From: Altererythrobacter sp.
Lineage (GTDB): Bacteria; Pseudomonadota; Alphaproteobacteria; Sphingomonadales; Sphingomonadaceae
DNA: 5,104 nt
Direction: 5' to 3'
Assembly: GCA_011524425.1 (NCBI GenBank)
Contig: WTKI01000011.1
Coordinates: 1,200 to 6,303, forward strand
A program made the translations under genes and the position numbers. The notes below the pieces were generated by a model. That model searched no databases. It was not told the DNA's origin and worked only from the letters and a program-made list of their open reading frames with translations. How positions within the stretch are numbered: the first letter of the stretch is position 1; each line of letters begins with the position of its first letter. Positions 1 through 5,104 of the stretch are shown here, piece after piece.

Positions 1-2
1 CC

Positions 3-803
3 GAGGAAGAGATCGAGAAGCGCAAGCTTATCCGCGCGAATATGGATCGCTGGCGGTGGCTCGCACGTGATCTGGGCAAGCAGTATCTCATCACCAATGT
101 GCCGGAATACCAACTGCGTCTTACAGTCAATGACAACATCATTTCGACCTACCGCACAGTCGTTGGAAAGCCCGGGCGTACAGCAACGCCGCAATTGGCT
201 GAAATCGTGGAAGGTGTGGTTTTCAATCCCACCTGGACTGTGCCGCAATCGATCGTGGTGGGTGAAGGTCTAGGCGATAAGGTCAAAAACAATCCGGCCT
301 GGGCGAAGCGTAACGGCTACAAACGTACCGAGTATAATGGCTGGGTTGGTGTTGTGCAGCAGCCAGGTCCCGGCAATTCGCTGGGACGGATGAAGCTCGA
401 CATGCCAAACGAGCATGCGATCTTTGTCCATGACACGCCGTCAAAGCACTTCTTCAACAATGAAATGCGAGCGTTGAGCCATGGCTGCATTCGTACAGAA
501 CGCGCCTTGGAGCTTGCCACAGTTATGGCGATTCTGGGCAAAGGGGCGGACCGCGAAAGAGTCATCGAAGTGATGAAGTCAGGCAAATATACCAAGGTGC
601 CGATCAAGCGCGAGATGCCGGTGTACATCACCTATTTCACCATGGCGACGGACATAAATGGCGAGCTGGCGACGTTTAAGGACATCTACAATCGCGATGC
701 ACCTGTGCTCGCAAGCTTGGATGCGCCGCGGGTGAAGGATCGCTCTGGCGAGAGCGATGATGAAGTCATCGTTATTGAGAATAATCCGCTAGCTGGCGGA
801 TAA
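3..803 (+). CDS. L,D-transpeptidase, YcbB/LdtD type (5' partial)
   Basis: C-terminal 266 residues of a murein L,D-transpeptidase, the enzyme class that makes 3-3 cross-links in peptidoglycan in the periplasm through an active-site cysteine. The frame is open to the window edge, so the ATG at 42 is internal and not the true start. The segment around it (NMDRWRWLARDLG) is the linker typically found just before the YkuD domain in the long YcbB/LdtD family. The YkuD core shows the conserved histidine in FVHDT (codon 429-431) and the catalytic signature SHGCIRT (Cys codon 486-488). After it comes the family's C-terminal block with PVYITYFTMATDING and a DIYNRD motif, then an acidic tail. The missing N-terminus would be expected to hold a signal or anchor and a peptidoglycan-binding domain. 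It ends 9 bp from the convergent gene at 813. Family assignment is firm; the physiological role is inferred. Confidence 0.93.
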   Translation, partial: EEEIEKRKLIRANMDRWRWLARDLGKQYLITNVPEYQLRLTVNDNIISTYRTVVGKPGRTATPQLAEIVEGVVFNPTWTVPQSIVVGEGLGDKVKNNPAWAKRNGYKRTEYNGWVGVVQQPGPGNSLGRMKLDMPNEHAIFVHDTPSKHFFNNEMRALSHGCIRTERALELATVMAILGKGADRERVIEVMKSGKYTKVPIKREMPVYITYFTMATDINGELATFKDIYNRDAPVLASLDAPRVKDRSGESDDEVIVIENNPLAGG

Positions 804-812
804 TGTCCAAAA

Positions 813-1529
813 TCAGTAGCGTGCTTGCCCGAGTTCCACGCGGGCTGGCTTTAGCGCTTGGCCGGGCTGCATTAGCTCATAGGCCCCGCTGGGTGAGGAA
901 AGATTGACAGTGCCGTCTTCTTCCCAACCCAAACTGTCTGCGTAGATCATGCGGCCACCCGACAGGTTTAGCAGAGCGATGCGAAATTGTTCTGTACCAA
1001 GAGCAAAGCAGCCATTGGAGCGGCCCAAGCGGCCCCACTTTTCAATGTGGCTAGGCTCTGCATAATCAGCACGGTGCATGACGATGTAACGACGCAAAGC
1101 AGCTTCATTGGTCGCATCCAGCCCGCCAAGCCGCACTGAAGTGCCATAGCGCCCGACATACCATTCCCATGTCACATAGGCGCCTTTGCTGCTCGCATTG
1201 GAACCTTCGACATTGGAATAACGGTTCAAATATCCGTCATGCTCCGGATCAGAACCAGCGCCATGCGTTACGTAGTAAGAATTTACTTCTTCAAGGTTGA
1301 GATTGACGAAGTGAAAACGCGGCTTGGAAGAATGCAGGCCATAGTCGGCAATCGCTACGATGTCCCGCTTCCAGATTGCATCACCAGCCTTGTCAAGCTG
1401 CTGACGCGCCAGTTCAAACAAGGCGCGATCACGCTGAGAGCCTTTGCGGGCTTGCGCAAACACACGGCCGGGCAACGCGAGCGAAGCCCCCGCTGCCACA
1501 GTGCCTTTCAAGATGTCACGCCGCTTCAT
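813..1529 (-). CDS. Tat-exported murein L,D-transpeptidase catalytic domain protein (YkuD_2 family)
   Basis: A 238-residue exported protein with the YkuD_2 fold (PF13645 type), distinct from the classical YkuD family. The N-terminus MKRRDILKG carries a twin-arginine motif (RRDILK, residues 3-8), a hydrophobic stretch and a likely cleavage after FAQA (residue 27), so it should be folded in the cytoplasm and exported by Tat. Family landmarks follow in order: THGAGSD (88-94), YSNVEGSNASSKGAYVT (104-120), YGTSVRLGGLD (128-138), the histidine of MHRADY (His152) and GRLGRSNGCFAL with the probable nucleophile Cys174. Many members have GRSWGCPA where this one has GRSNGCFA. The start gives an intact Tat signal, but no clear Shine-Dalgarno precedes it. 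It lies 60 bp downstream of the flavoprotein gene and may share its transcript. Whether it is a transpeptidase, carboxypeptidase or inactive is not shown by the sequence. Confidence 0.9.
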   Translation of the reverse strand: MKRRDILKGTVAAGASLALPGRVFAQARKGSQRDRALFELARQQLDKAGDAIWKRDIVAIADYGLHSSKPRFHFVNLNLEEVNSYYVTHGAGSDPEHDGYLNRYSNVEGSNASSKGAYVTWEWYVGRYGTSVRLGGLDATNEAALRRYIVMHRADYAEPSHIEKWGRLGRSNGCFALGTEQFRIALLNLSGGRMIYADSLGWEEDGTVNLSSPSGAYELMQPGQALKPARVELGQARY

Positions 1530-1589
1530 AGGTTCAATACTACTACAGCAATTCTATAGTTCCAGTGAACAGGCAAAGATTAACTATAC

Positions 1590-3041
1590 TCACGTGTTTT
1601 CATGGATGGCTTTGGCGGCAACGCCAAGTTTTATGAGATGCGGCATGTTGTCCATCATAATCTGTCGAGAGTCCGCAAATTTGGCGAGCTTAGGATTGCC
1701 TTCCGCCGCCATCTTTTTCAGCGTCGGCCCCACCAGATCCAAACGTGAACTTTGCATCCATGCGCTCAATTCCTTGTCTTGCGACCAAGCGCCCCGGTTC
1801 ATCATGGTGATAAACTGCGCATAGGGGAAGGTCGCTGGCGTATCTGTCAAAGGACCCGGCGCAGCCATGGCATTTCGCTTGTCATCGTCATCATAATGCG
1901 CTTCCAGCCAGGCCGCGACTGCAGCGCTATAGACGACAAGCGGGACCAGTAATGGTTGCAGTGTGATGGTGTCCCCGTCGAACACTGGCGCTTTCTTGCC
2001 TCGCGCTTCAAACGGCACGGCAGAAGCAGTGCAATCAACGAACAATGTGTTTTGAGGAAGGTCGACCTGTTTCTGCTCAAGCACCATTTTGCCTGGCTCG
2101 ACCGACAAGACGTGGCCGGCACGAATGACGTTCTTGATCTTACGCAGGATCTCAATTTCACCGCGAGAGATAATTGCAAAATGGAACATCTCAGGCTCCA
2201 CATCCTCGTCAATTCGCAAGTAATAGCCTTTGGCCGCCAGTCTGCGCATCAGATCAGCGCCATCTTGTGCTTCGCTGGCTTGTTCCATGATCGCGACTTG
2301 CAATTCCATCGCATCTTCGATGAAATCTTCGCCTGGCTGGACATAGTCGCGATTCCACAGCCAGCTTTCTCGCGGTCGGACCCAGCTGATATGATCAGGA
2401 TCAACGCCTGCCCGGATCAGCCAAACAGCAGTATCCATAGCCGTCTTGCCTGCGCCTAGGATTGCGTAGTGCTCGGGTAAGTCATTGGGGCTCTTCCAGA
2501 GCTGCGGCAAGTCGCCAGGTGGCGCAACACGGACGTCACCAATTTCAGCAAAGGGCCGCTTGTGCGTAGAAGGAACAGAGGTTTGATAAAACGTCGCATC
2601 CACCAGCTTGCGTCGCACTTTTATCGCGGTTTCTGTGCCGCTCAGGATTGACTTGAAATGGGCAAAACCGGCTTCATCGCGTCCAGTAAATTCGCTCAGG
2701 GGATAGTAAGCCACACGCCCAGAAGGCAGCAGCTTCATGTTCATCACTTTTTCGAAGTAAGCGAGAACCTCTGTGCCGCTAGCCAGCGCATGGAGACCTT
2801 TGTTCGGCCCGTGCGTGTCAATGTGTTCGCTGGGAAACGCCATCGAATTAACGCCATAAGTGGCGCTTGGCTGATGCAGGGAGACAAACCCATAGGCATC
2901 GTTCCAATGCCCGCCGGGCTTGGCGTGCTTGTCGACGAAAGTGATATGGCAATCGGGGTCTTCATCGATCAGCGTGTCAGCAAAAGCCAAGCCAACAGCG
3001 CCTGCGCCAACGATCAAATAATCCGTTTCCAGTTGAGACAT
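1590..3041 (-). CDS. NAD(P)/FAD-dependent oxidoreductase, substrate unknown
   Basis: A 483-residue predicted cytoplasmic flavoprotein with two Rossmann dinucleotide-binding sites. The first, DYLIVGAGAVGLAFADTL (residues 7-24), is a classic FAD-binding GxGxxG with an acidic residue at the end of the second strand (FVDKH, Asp37), followed by PGGHWNDAYGF (42-52), which resembles the GGxW region of flavin monooxygenases. The second, YAILGAGKTAMDTAVWLI (192-209), is the expected NAD(P)H site. A further strand, NTLFVDCTAS (331-340), matches the C-terminal FAD-contacting segment of such enzymes. I do not see the FMO fingerprint FxGxxxHxxx(Y/F), so calling it a monooxygenase is not justified. An acidic run DDDD (384-387) lies in the C-terminal part. 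There is no signal peptide or membrane segment. The start is well supported by an AAGGAG Shine-Dalgarno 8 nt upstream. It follows the protease gene by 63 bp on the same strand. The substrate cannot be named. Confidence 0.88.
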   Translation of the reverse strand: MSQLETDYLIVGAGAVGLAFADTLIDEDPDCHITFVDKHAKPGGHWNDAYGFVSLHQPSATYGVNSMAFPSEHIDTHGPNKGLHALASGTEVLAYFEKVMNMKLLPSGRVAYYPLSEFTGRDEAGFAHFKSILSGTETAIKVRRKLVDATFYQTSVPSTHKRPFAEIGDVRVAPPGDLPQLWKSPNDLPEHYAILGAGKTAMDTAVWLIRAGVDPDHISWVRPRESWLWNRDYVQPGEDFIEDAMELQVAIMEQASEAQDGADLMRRLAAKGYYLRIDEDVEPEMFHFAIISRGEIEILRKIKNVIRAGHVLSVEPGKMVLEQKQVDLPQNTLFVDCTASAVPFEARGKKAPVFDGDTITLQPLLVPLVVYSAAVAAWLEAHYDDDDKRNAMAAPGPLTDTPATFPYAQFITMMNRGAWSQDKELSAWMQSSRLDLVGPTLKKMAAEGNPKLAKFADSRQIMMDNMPHLIKLGVAAKAIHENT

Positions 3042-3048
3042 GCCCGCC

Positions 3049-3064
3049 GCTCCTTTTGGGGAGC
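3049..3064 (-). repeat. Small inverted repeat enclosing the Shine-Dalgarno
   Basis: In mRNA sense, GCTCC, loop CCAAAA, GGAGC: five perfect base pairs, four of them G-C, with a 6-nt loop. The right arm contains the GGAG core of the ribosome binding site. There is no following U-run, so it is not a terminator. It may tune initiation or be incidental; a 5-bp stem is short. Confidence 0.4.
3050..3055 (-). promoter_or_regulatory. Shine-Dalgarno of the flavoprotein gene
   Basis: AAGGAG on the minus strand, 8 nt before the ATG at 3041. It fixes the start of the flavoprotein gene. Four of its bases, GGAG, fall in the 3' arm of a small inverted repeat (3049-3064), so the site could be partly masked in the mRNA. 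Confidence 0.75.
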
Positions 3065-3068
3065 CTCG

Positions 3069-3096
3069 TGCATATCATTTAGTTTGGCAGATACAA
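3069..3096 (-). promoter_or_regulatory. Weak candidate promoter for the flavoprotein gene
   Basis: On the minus strand TTGTAT (3096-3091), 16 nt spacer, TATGCA (3074-3069), in the 63-bp gap between the protease and flavoprotein genes. Both boxes are only partial matches. If real, it would give a leader of roughly 20-25 nt that contains the Shine-Dalgarno hairpin. Otherwise this gap is an operon-internal spacer. Confidence 0.2.
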
Positions 3097-3104
3097 CTTT
3101 GCGC

Positions 3105-3638
3105 TTATTGCGCGCTCATCACCATACGGTCGTCTGCGATCTCGACAGAACCGATTTGCGATAAATAGGATTGGCCAAGCAGCGAAATGTTCAGTCCTTC
3201 GGGAATGATGACAGCAGCGACATTGTATCGGGTCATGCCGCCAATCTCGACAGTCTCGAGCCGGGCGGGCACGCCATAAACGGCGCCGCTGGCCCCGGTG
3301 CCAATCCGGCGCACGTCCGCGTCATCCCAATGCAGACCGGCTGACCGCGCATCATCTCCGGTCAAAGCGATCACGCTCGCACCGGTATCGACCATCATGC
3401 GTATGTTAGTTGTTCCGATGTTGGCGGCGGCGTAGAAATGTCCGTCTATCTCTCGTCTTAGCGTGTGGTCTCCTGCGAGCCAGTCTGCAGTCTCGATTTC
3501 TGTTTGCGATGGTGAGCCTGCCTCATTGCCTTGCCCCAGCTGTAGCAAAGCAATGCCTTCAGACGTACGGTCTGTCTTTGCAAAAACGATCGCGACAAGA
3601 CACGTGCCCAGAGCAAAAGCGAGATAGCGGCCGATCAT
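3105..3638 (-). CDS. Membrane-anchored retropepsin-like aspartic protease (TIGR02281-type, clan AA)
   Basis: A 177-residue single-domain aspartic protease of the retropepsin-like family common in alphaproteobacteria. Residues 5-20 (YLAFALGTCLVAIVFA) form one hydrophobic segment, an uncleaved anchor or signal, followed by a polar linker to about residue 60 and then the protease fold. The domain begins LRREIDGHFYAAANIG (60-75). The catalytic motif is MMVDTGASVIALT (81-93) with Asp84, and the family's C-terminal block is GLNISLLGQSYLSQIG (148-163). One copy of the Asp motif means it must dimerise to be active, as retropepsins do. The protease domain should face the periplasm. A Caulobacter periplasmic protease, PerP, is often cited as a relative, but the substrate here is unknown. 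No better start exists upstream (an in-frame stop lies at 3663-3665) and no Shine-Dalgarno is seen. It is 42 bp downstream of the deacetylase-family gene and has its own candidate promoter. Confidence 0.9.
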   Translation of the reverse strand: MIGRYLAFALGTCLVAIVFAKTDRTSEGIALLQLGQGNEAGSPSQTEIETADWLAGDHTLRREIDGHFYAAANIGTTNIRMMVDTGASVIALTGDDARSAGLHWDDADVRRIGTGASGAVYGVPARLETVEIGGMTRYNVAAVIIPEGLNISLLGQSYLSQIGSVEIADDRMVMSAQ

Positions 3639-3639
3639 G

Positions 3640-3653
3640 GCTATTGGAATAGC
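3640..3653 (-). repeat. Inverted repeat directly before the protease start codon
   Basis: In mRNA sense, GCTATT, spacer CC, AATAGC: a perfect 6-bp inverted repeat ending 1 nt before the ATG at 3638, which occupies the place of the missing Shine-Dalgarno. It could be an operator just downstream of the candidate promoter at 3670-3698, or a short RNA hairpin. Function is not shown. Confidence 0.35.
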
Positions 3654-3669
3654 GCGGCAGTCTTAAGCC

Positions 3670-3698
3670 TATCTAAAGTTTCAGGAAACATTTGTAAA
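3670..3698 (-). promoter_or_regulatory. Candidate sigma-70-type promoter for the aspartic protease gene
   Basis: On the minus strand TTTACA (3698-3693, one mismatch to TTGACA) is followed after 17 nt by TAGATA (3675-3670, a weak -10). Transcription would start near 3663, giving a leader of about 24 nt. The -35 box and most of the spacer lie in the last codons of the deacetylase gene. It is a pattern match only. Confidence 0.33.
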
Positions 3699-4595
3699 AC
3701 AGGAGTTTATCGCCGCCATTGCCAACATGGAACGCGCGTGACGCAGCGCTACTGCGTTTTGATTATCTCCATACCCGCCGCCAAGCGCGGACGCTAAGGG
3801 CAGACCGCGCGTTCGCACTTGCTGAGCGACGAAACGGTCCCGCGCTTCAAGCCCTGCATCGGACAAGGACAAGCGTCCCAGCGCATCGTCTGTGTGCGGG
3901 TCCACCCCTGCCTGGTAGAAAACGAAATCCGGATCAAATTCTTCAAGTACAACCGGCAAGTGCTTTTCGAGAACTGCCAAGAAGCCGGCATCATCAGCCC
4001 CGTCAGGCAAGCCGATATCAAGGCTCGACCTCGCTTTTCGAGCCGGGAAGTTCTTCTCGGCGTGAATGGAGAACGTGAACACATCCTCGCGCCCGGCCAT
4101 CAAACTGGCTGTGCCATCGCCTTGATGAACATCCAAATCGACGATCAGAATTCGTCGGGCATCGCCTTCAGCAAGCAAGCGGTTTGATGCGACCGCAAGG
4201 TCGTTGAAGACGCAATAACCAGCGCCGGTATCATGCAAAGCATGGTGGCTGCCCGCTGCTGAGTTGGCTGCATAACCATGCTGCATGGCGAGCTTGGCTG
4301 CCAGCCAGGTTCCGCCATTGGTATGGCGAACACGGCTGGCGATGGCCGCAGTCACCGGAAAGCCGATCCGCCGCTCTTTCTCACGAGGGACCGCTGCTCG
4401 GAACACTTCATCGACATAGGTCGGGCAATGCACCGCTTCCAGCCATTCGCGCGGGCAAGCCTCCGGCGCGTGTTCGGTGAAGGGCTGGCCGCTTTCGCGC
4501 AGCGCTTCCATCACCAGATAATACTTATCGAACTTGAATGTGCCGCGTGTTGGACGCGGCGCCATGTAGTCAGCATGGTGAACAACGTGGAGCAG
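3681..4595 (-). CDS. Histone deacetylase-family (HDAC/AcuC-like) zinc hydrolase, probable CTG start
   Basis: A 304-residue member of the arginase/deacetylase fold, predicted cytoplasmic, removing acyl groups from lysines or small acylated amines. Numbered from the CTG start, the signatures are GSHHA with the paired active-site histidines 117-118, GAGYCVFND (124-132), DLDVHQGDGT (153-162) giving zinc ligands Asp155 and His157, SIH (176-178), QAGVD (228-232) with the third zinc ligand Asp232, and GGGY with catalytic Tyr275, so the active site is complete. HQGDG in place of the commoner HHGNG or HHGDG is a class IV (HDAC11-like) trait. The first ATG (4565) lacks a nearby Shine-Dalgarno and would remove LLHVVHHADY, which matches the usual N-terminal strand of these proteins. 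GGGGGAG sits 8 nt before CTG 4595, and the preceding stop at 4599-4601 bars any longer form. If CTG is not used, the protein is 294 residues from 4565. The substrate is unknown. Confidence 0.92.
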   Translation of the reverse strand: MLHVVHHADYMAPRPTRGTFKFDKYYLVMEALRESGQPFTEHAPEACPREWLEAVHCPTYVDEVFRAAVPREKERRIGFPVTAAIASRVRHTNGGTWLAAKLAMQHGYAANSAAGSHHALHDTGAGYCVFNDLAVASNRLLAEGDARRILIVDLDVHQGDGTASLMAGREDVFTFSIHAEKNFPARKARSSLDIGLPDGADDAGFLAVLEKHLPVVLEEFDPDFVFYQAGVDPHTDDALGRLSLSDAGLEARDRFVAQQVRTRGLPLASALGGGYGDNQNAVALRHARSMLAMAAINSCFTNVS

Positions 4596-4598
4596 TGG

Positions 4599-5030
4599 TT
4601 AAGCTCCCCCAATTTCCAATGGATTGGCGAGCGGCAGAGTGAGGCCGAGCTGCTGCATGATAACAGCAATCCATTGCTCGATTTGCTCGATCTCTTCTTC
4701 TGTTACCTGACTGGTCCCTGCTGCATCCTGCTTTGCCTTCACAGCCTCATAGTCGCCGCCTTGCTTAGCGTGAGACTGGAACAGGGGGCCGTTTGCCACC
4801 GCCTCTGCTTCTTCTCTTGCGATTTCCAGTCCGTACCACTGGCCGCAAGCTACGAGAGTGGCTGCCTTGTTCGCGATGAAATGATCGCTTTCCAGTGTGC
4901 GGTAAGCATCAGGACGGGCTTTGATGAGCTCTGCAAATTGGCGCATCTGCAAGAGCCAGGCGAGCGCGGCACATTGCAGATCGCTGAGTTCGTAATGTGC
5001 TTTTTCATCCATGCCGAGATCCAGCGGCAT
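4599..5030 (-). CDS. Hypothetical protein, mostly helical; may extend beyond the window
   Basis: I do not recognise this protein. From the ATG at 5030 it is 143 residues, predicted almost entirely helical and soluble. It has a hydrophobic helix (LQCAALAWLLQM, 18-29) too short and too interrupted to be called a membrane segment, an acidic patch (AREEAEAVA, 71-79), a likely flexible glycine- and alanine-containing stretch (90-106), and an amphipathic C-terminal helix with EEEIEQIEQW (111-120). No catalytic motif or signal peptide is visible. The start is uncertain: no clear Shine-Dalgarno precedes 5030. Met7 (5012) is an alternative. The frame also stays open leftward of the start to the window edge with a basic reading (about 24 codons containing AKKGLGGRLWARK), without an ATG, GTG or TTG. 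It ends 3 bp before the deacetylase gene in the same frame, so the two are very likely co-transcribed. It is judged real because its composition is protein-like and it spaces cleanly with its neighbour. Confidence 0.66.
   Translation of the reverse strand: MPLDLGMDEKAHYELSDLQCAALAWLLQMRQFAELIKARPDAYRTLESDHFIANKAATLVACGQWYGLEIAREEAEAVANGPLFQSHAKQGGDYEAVKAKQDAAGTSQVTEEEIEQIEQWIAVIMQQLGLTLPLANPLEIGGA
4604..4610 (-). promoter_or_regulatory. Shine-Dalgarno deciding a CTG start
   Basis: On the minus strand GGGGGAG lies 8 nt upstream of the CTG at 4595-4593, inside the last codons of the upstream gene. This is normal ribosome spacing for the CTG but 38 nt from the first ATG (4565), which is too far for direct use. 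It is the main DNA-level evidence for placing the deacetylase start at 4595 and implies translational coupling across the upstream stop codon. Confidence 0.65.
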
Positions 5031-5104
5031 GATTGCTCGGCTATGCGCCAGCTGTTTGCGTGCCCAAAGCCTGCCGCCTAGACCTTTCTTAGCGACTGAA
5101 CGCA

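Noticed and set aside
42..44. ATG at 42 as the start of the L,D-transpeptidase
   Set aside because: The same frame is open to the window edge, the residues before it read as family-typical sequence, and a start here would remove the signal peptide and upstream domains expected for a periplasmic YcbB-type enzyme.
317..631. Minus-strand open frame inside the L,D-transpeptidase gene
   Set aside because: It is antisense to the conserved SHGCIRT-containing domain and its translation shows no independent motif.
827..845. GCCCG / CGGGC inverted repeat just past the convergent stop codons, a possible terminator
   Set aside because: The stem is 5 bp with a 9-nt loop, lies inside the 3' coding end of the YkuD_2 gene and is not followed by a proper T-run in either direction.
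1559..1570. GTTCCAGTGAAC (GTTC-N4-GAAC) palindrome upstream of the YkuD_2 gene, considered as a LexA site
   Set aside because: Alphaproteobacterial LexA sites are direct repeats of GTTC with a 7-nt spacer, and the Gram-positive type is GAAC-N4-GTTC. This arrangement matches neither, and four-base arms are expected by chance.
1530..1589. Promoter or terminator in the 60-bp gap between the flavoprotein and YkuD_2 genes
   Set aside because: A TATAGA sequence is present, but no -35 box lies at acceptable spacing, and no stem with a T-run is visible. Nothing can be called with support.
1956..3164. Two plus-strand open frames (1956-2459 and 2658-3164) opposite the flavoprotein gene
   Set aside because: Both are antisense to a well-supported flavoprotein with intact Rossmann motifs, and their translations show no family features.
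4278..5081. Long open frame (267 codons) on the plus strand opposite the deacetylase gene and its upstream neighbour
   Set aside because: It runs antisense to a gene with a complete set of conserved catalytic motifs, its translation is rich in Cys, Arg and His with no recognisable motif, and no ribosome binding site is evident. It is most likely a shadow of the minus-strand coding pattern.

Overview
The window carries six protein-coding genes packed almost edge to edge, with no RNA genes, mobile elements, CRISPR arrays or long repeats. Base composition is moderately GC-rich. The gene families (a YcbB-type L,D-transpeptidase, a Tat-exported YkuD_2 protein, a TIGR02281-type retropepsin and a bacterial class IV-like histone deacetylase homologue) suggest an alphaproteobacterium, most likely of the Sphingomonadales (an Erythrobacter or Sphingopyxis type of organism). 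This assignment is an inference from protein style, not from a marker gene.

Layout. Positions 1-803 (+) hold the C-terminal part of a large murein L,D-transpeptidase whose start lies before the window. It meets tail to tail, with only 9 bp between the stop codons, a second and distantly related L,D-transpeptidase-fold gene at 813-1529 (-). From there to the right edge every gene is on the minus strand. In transcription order, right to left, these are: an unrecognised helical protein (4599-5030, open to the window edge), a histone deacetylase-family hydrolase (3681-4595), a membrane-anchored retropepsin-like aspartic protease (3105-3638), a two-Rossmann flavoprotein oxidoreductase (1590-3041) and the YkuD_2 protein (813-1529). 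Gaps between them are 3, 42, 63 and 60 bp. Read-through as one operon is possible, but candidate internal promoters precede the protease and the flavoprotein genes.

How they fit together. Three products act outside the cytoplasm: both L,D-transpeptidase-fold proteins and the anchored protease. They suggest a loose envelope or peptidoglycan theme. The deacetylase homologue and the flavoprotein are predicted cytoplasmic enzymes of unknown substrate, and nothing visible ties them to the envelope genes.

The clearest non-routine point is the start of the deacetylase gene. The first ATG (4565) would cut off a conserved N-terminal strand, while a strong Shine-Dalgarno lies 8 nt before an in-frame CTG (4595), so a CTG start is likely. 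I found no convincing undescribed multi-gene system here; most of the region is ordinary chromosomal housekeeping or accessory content.
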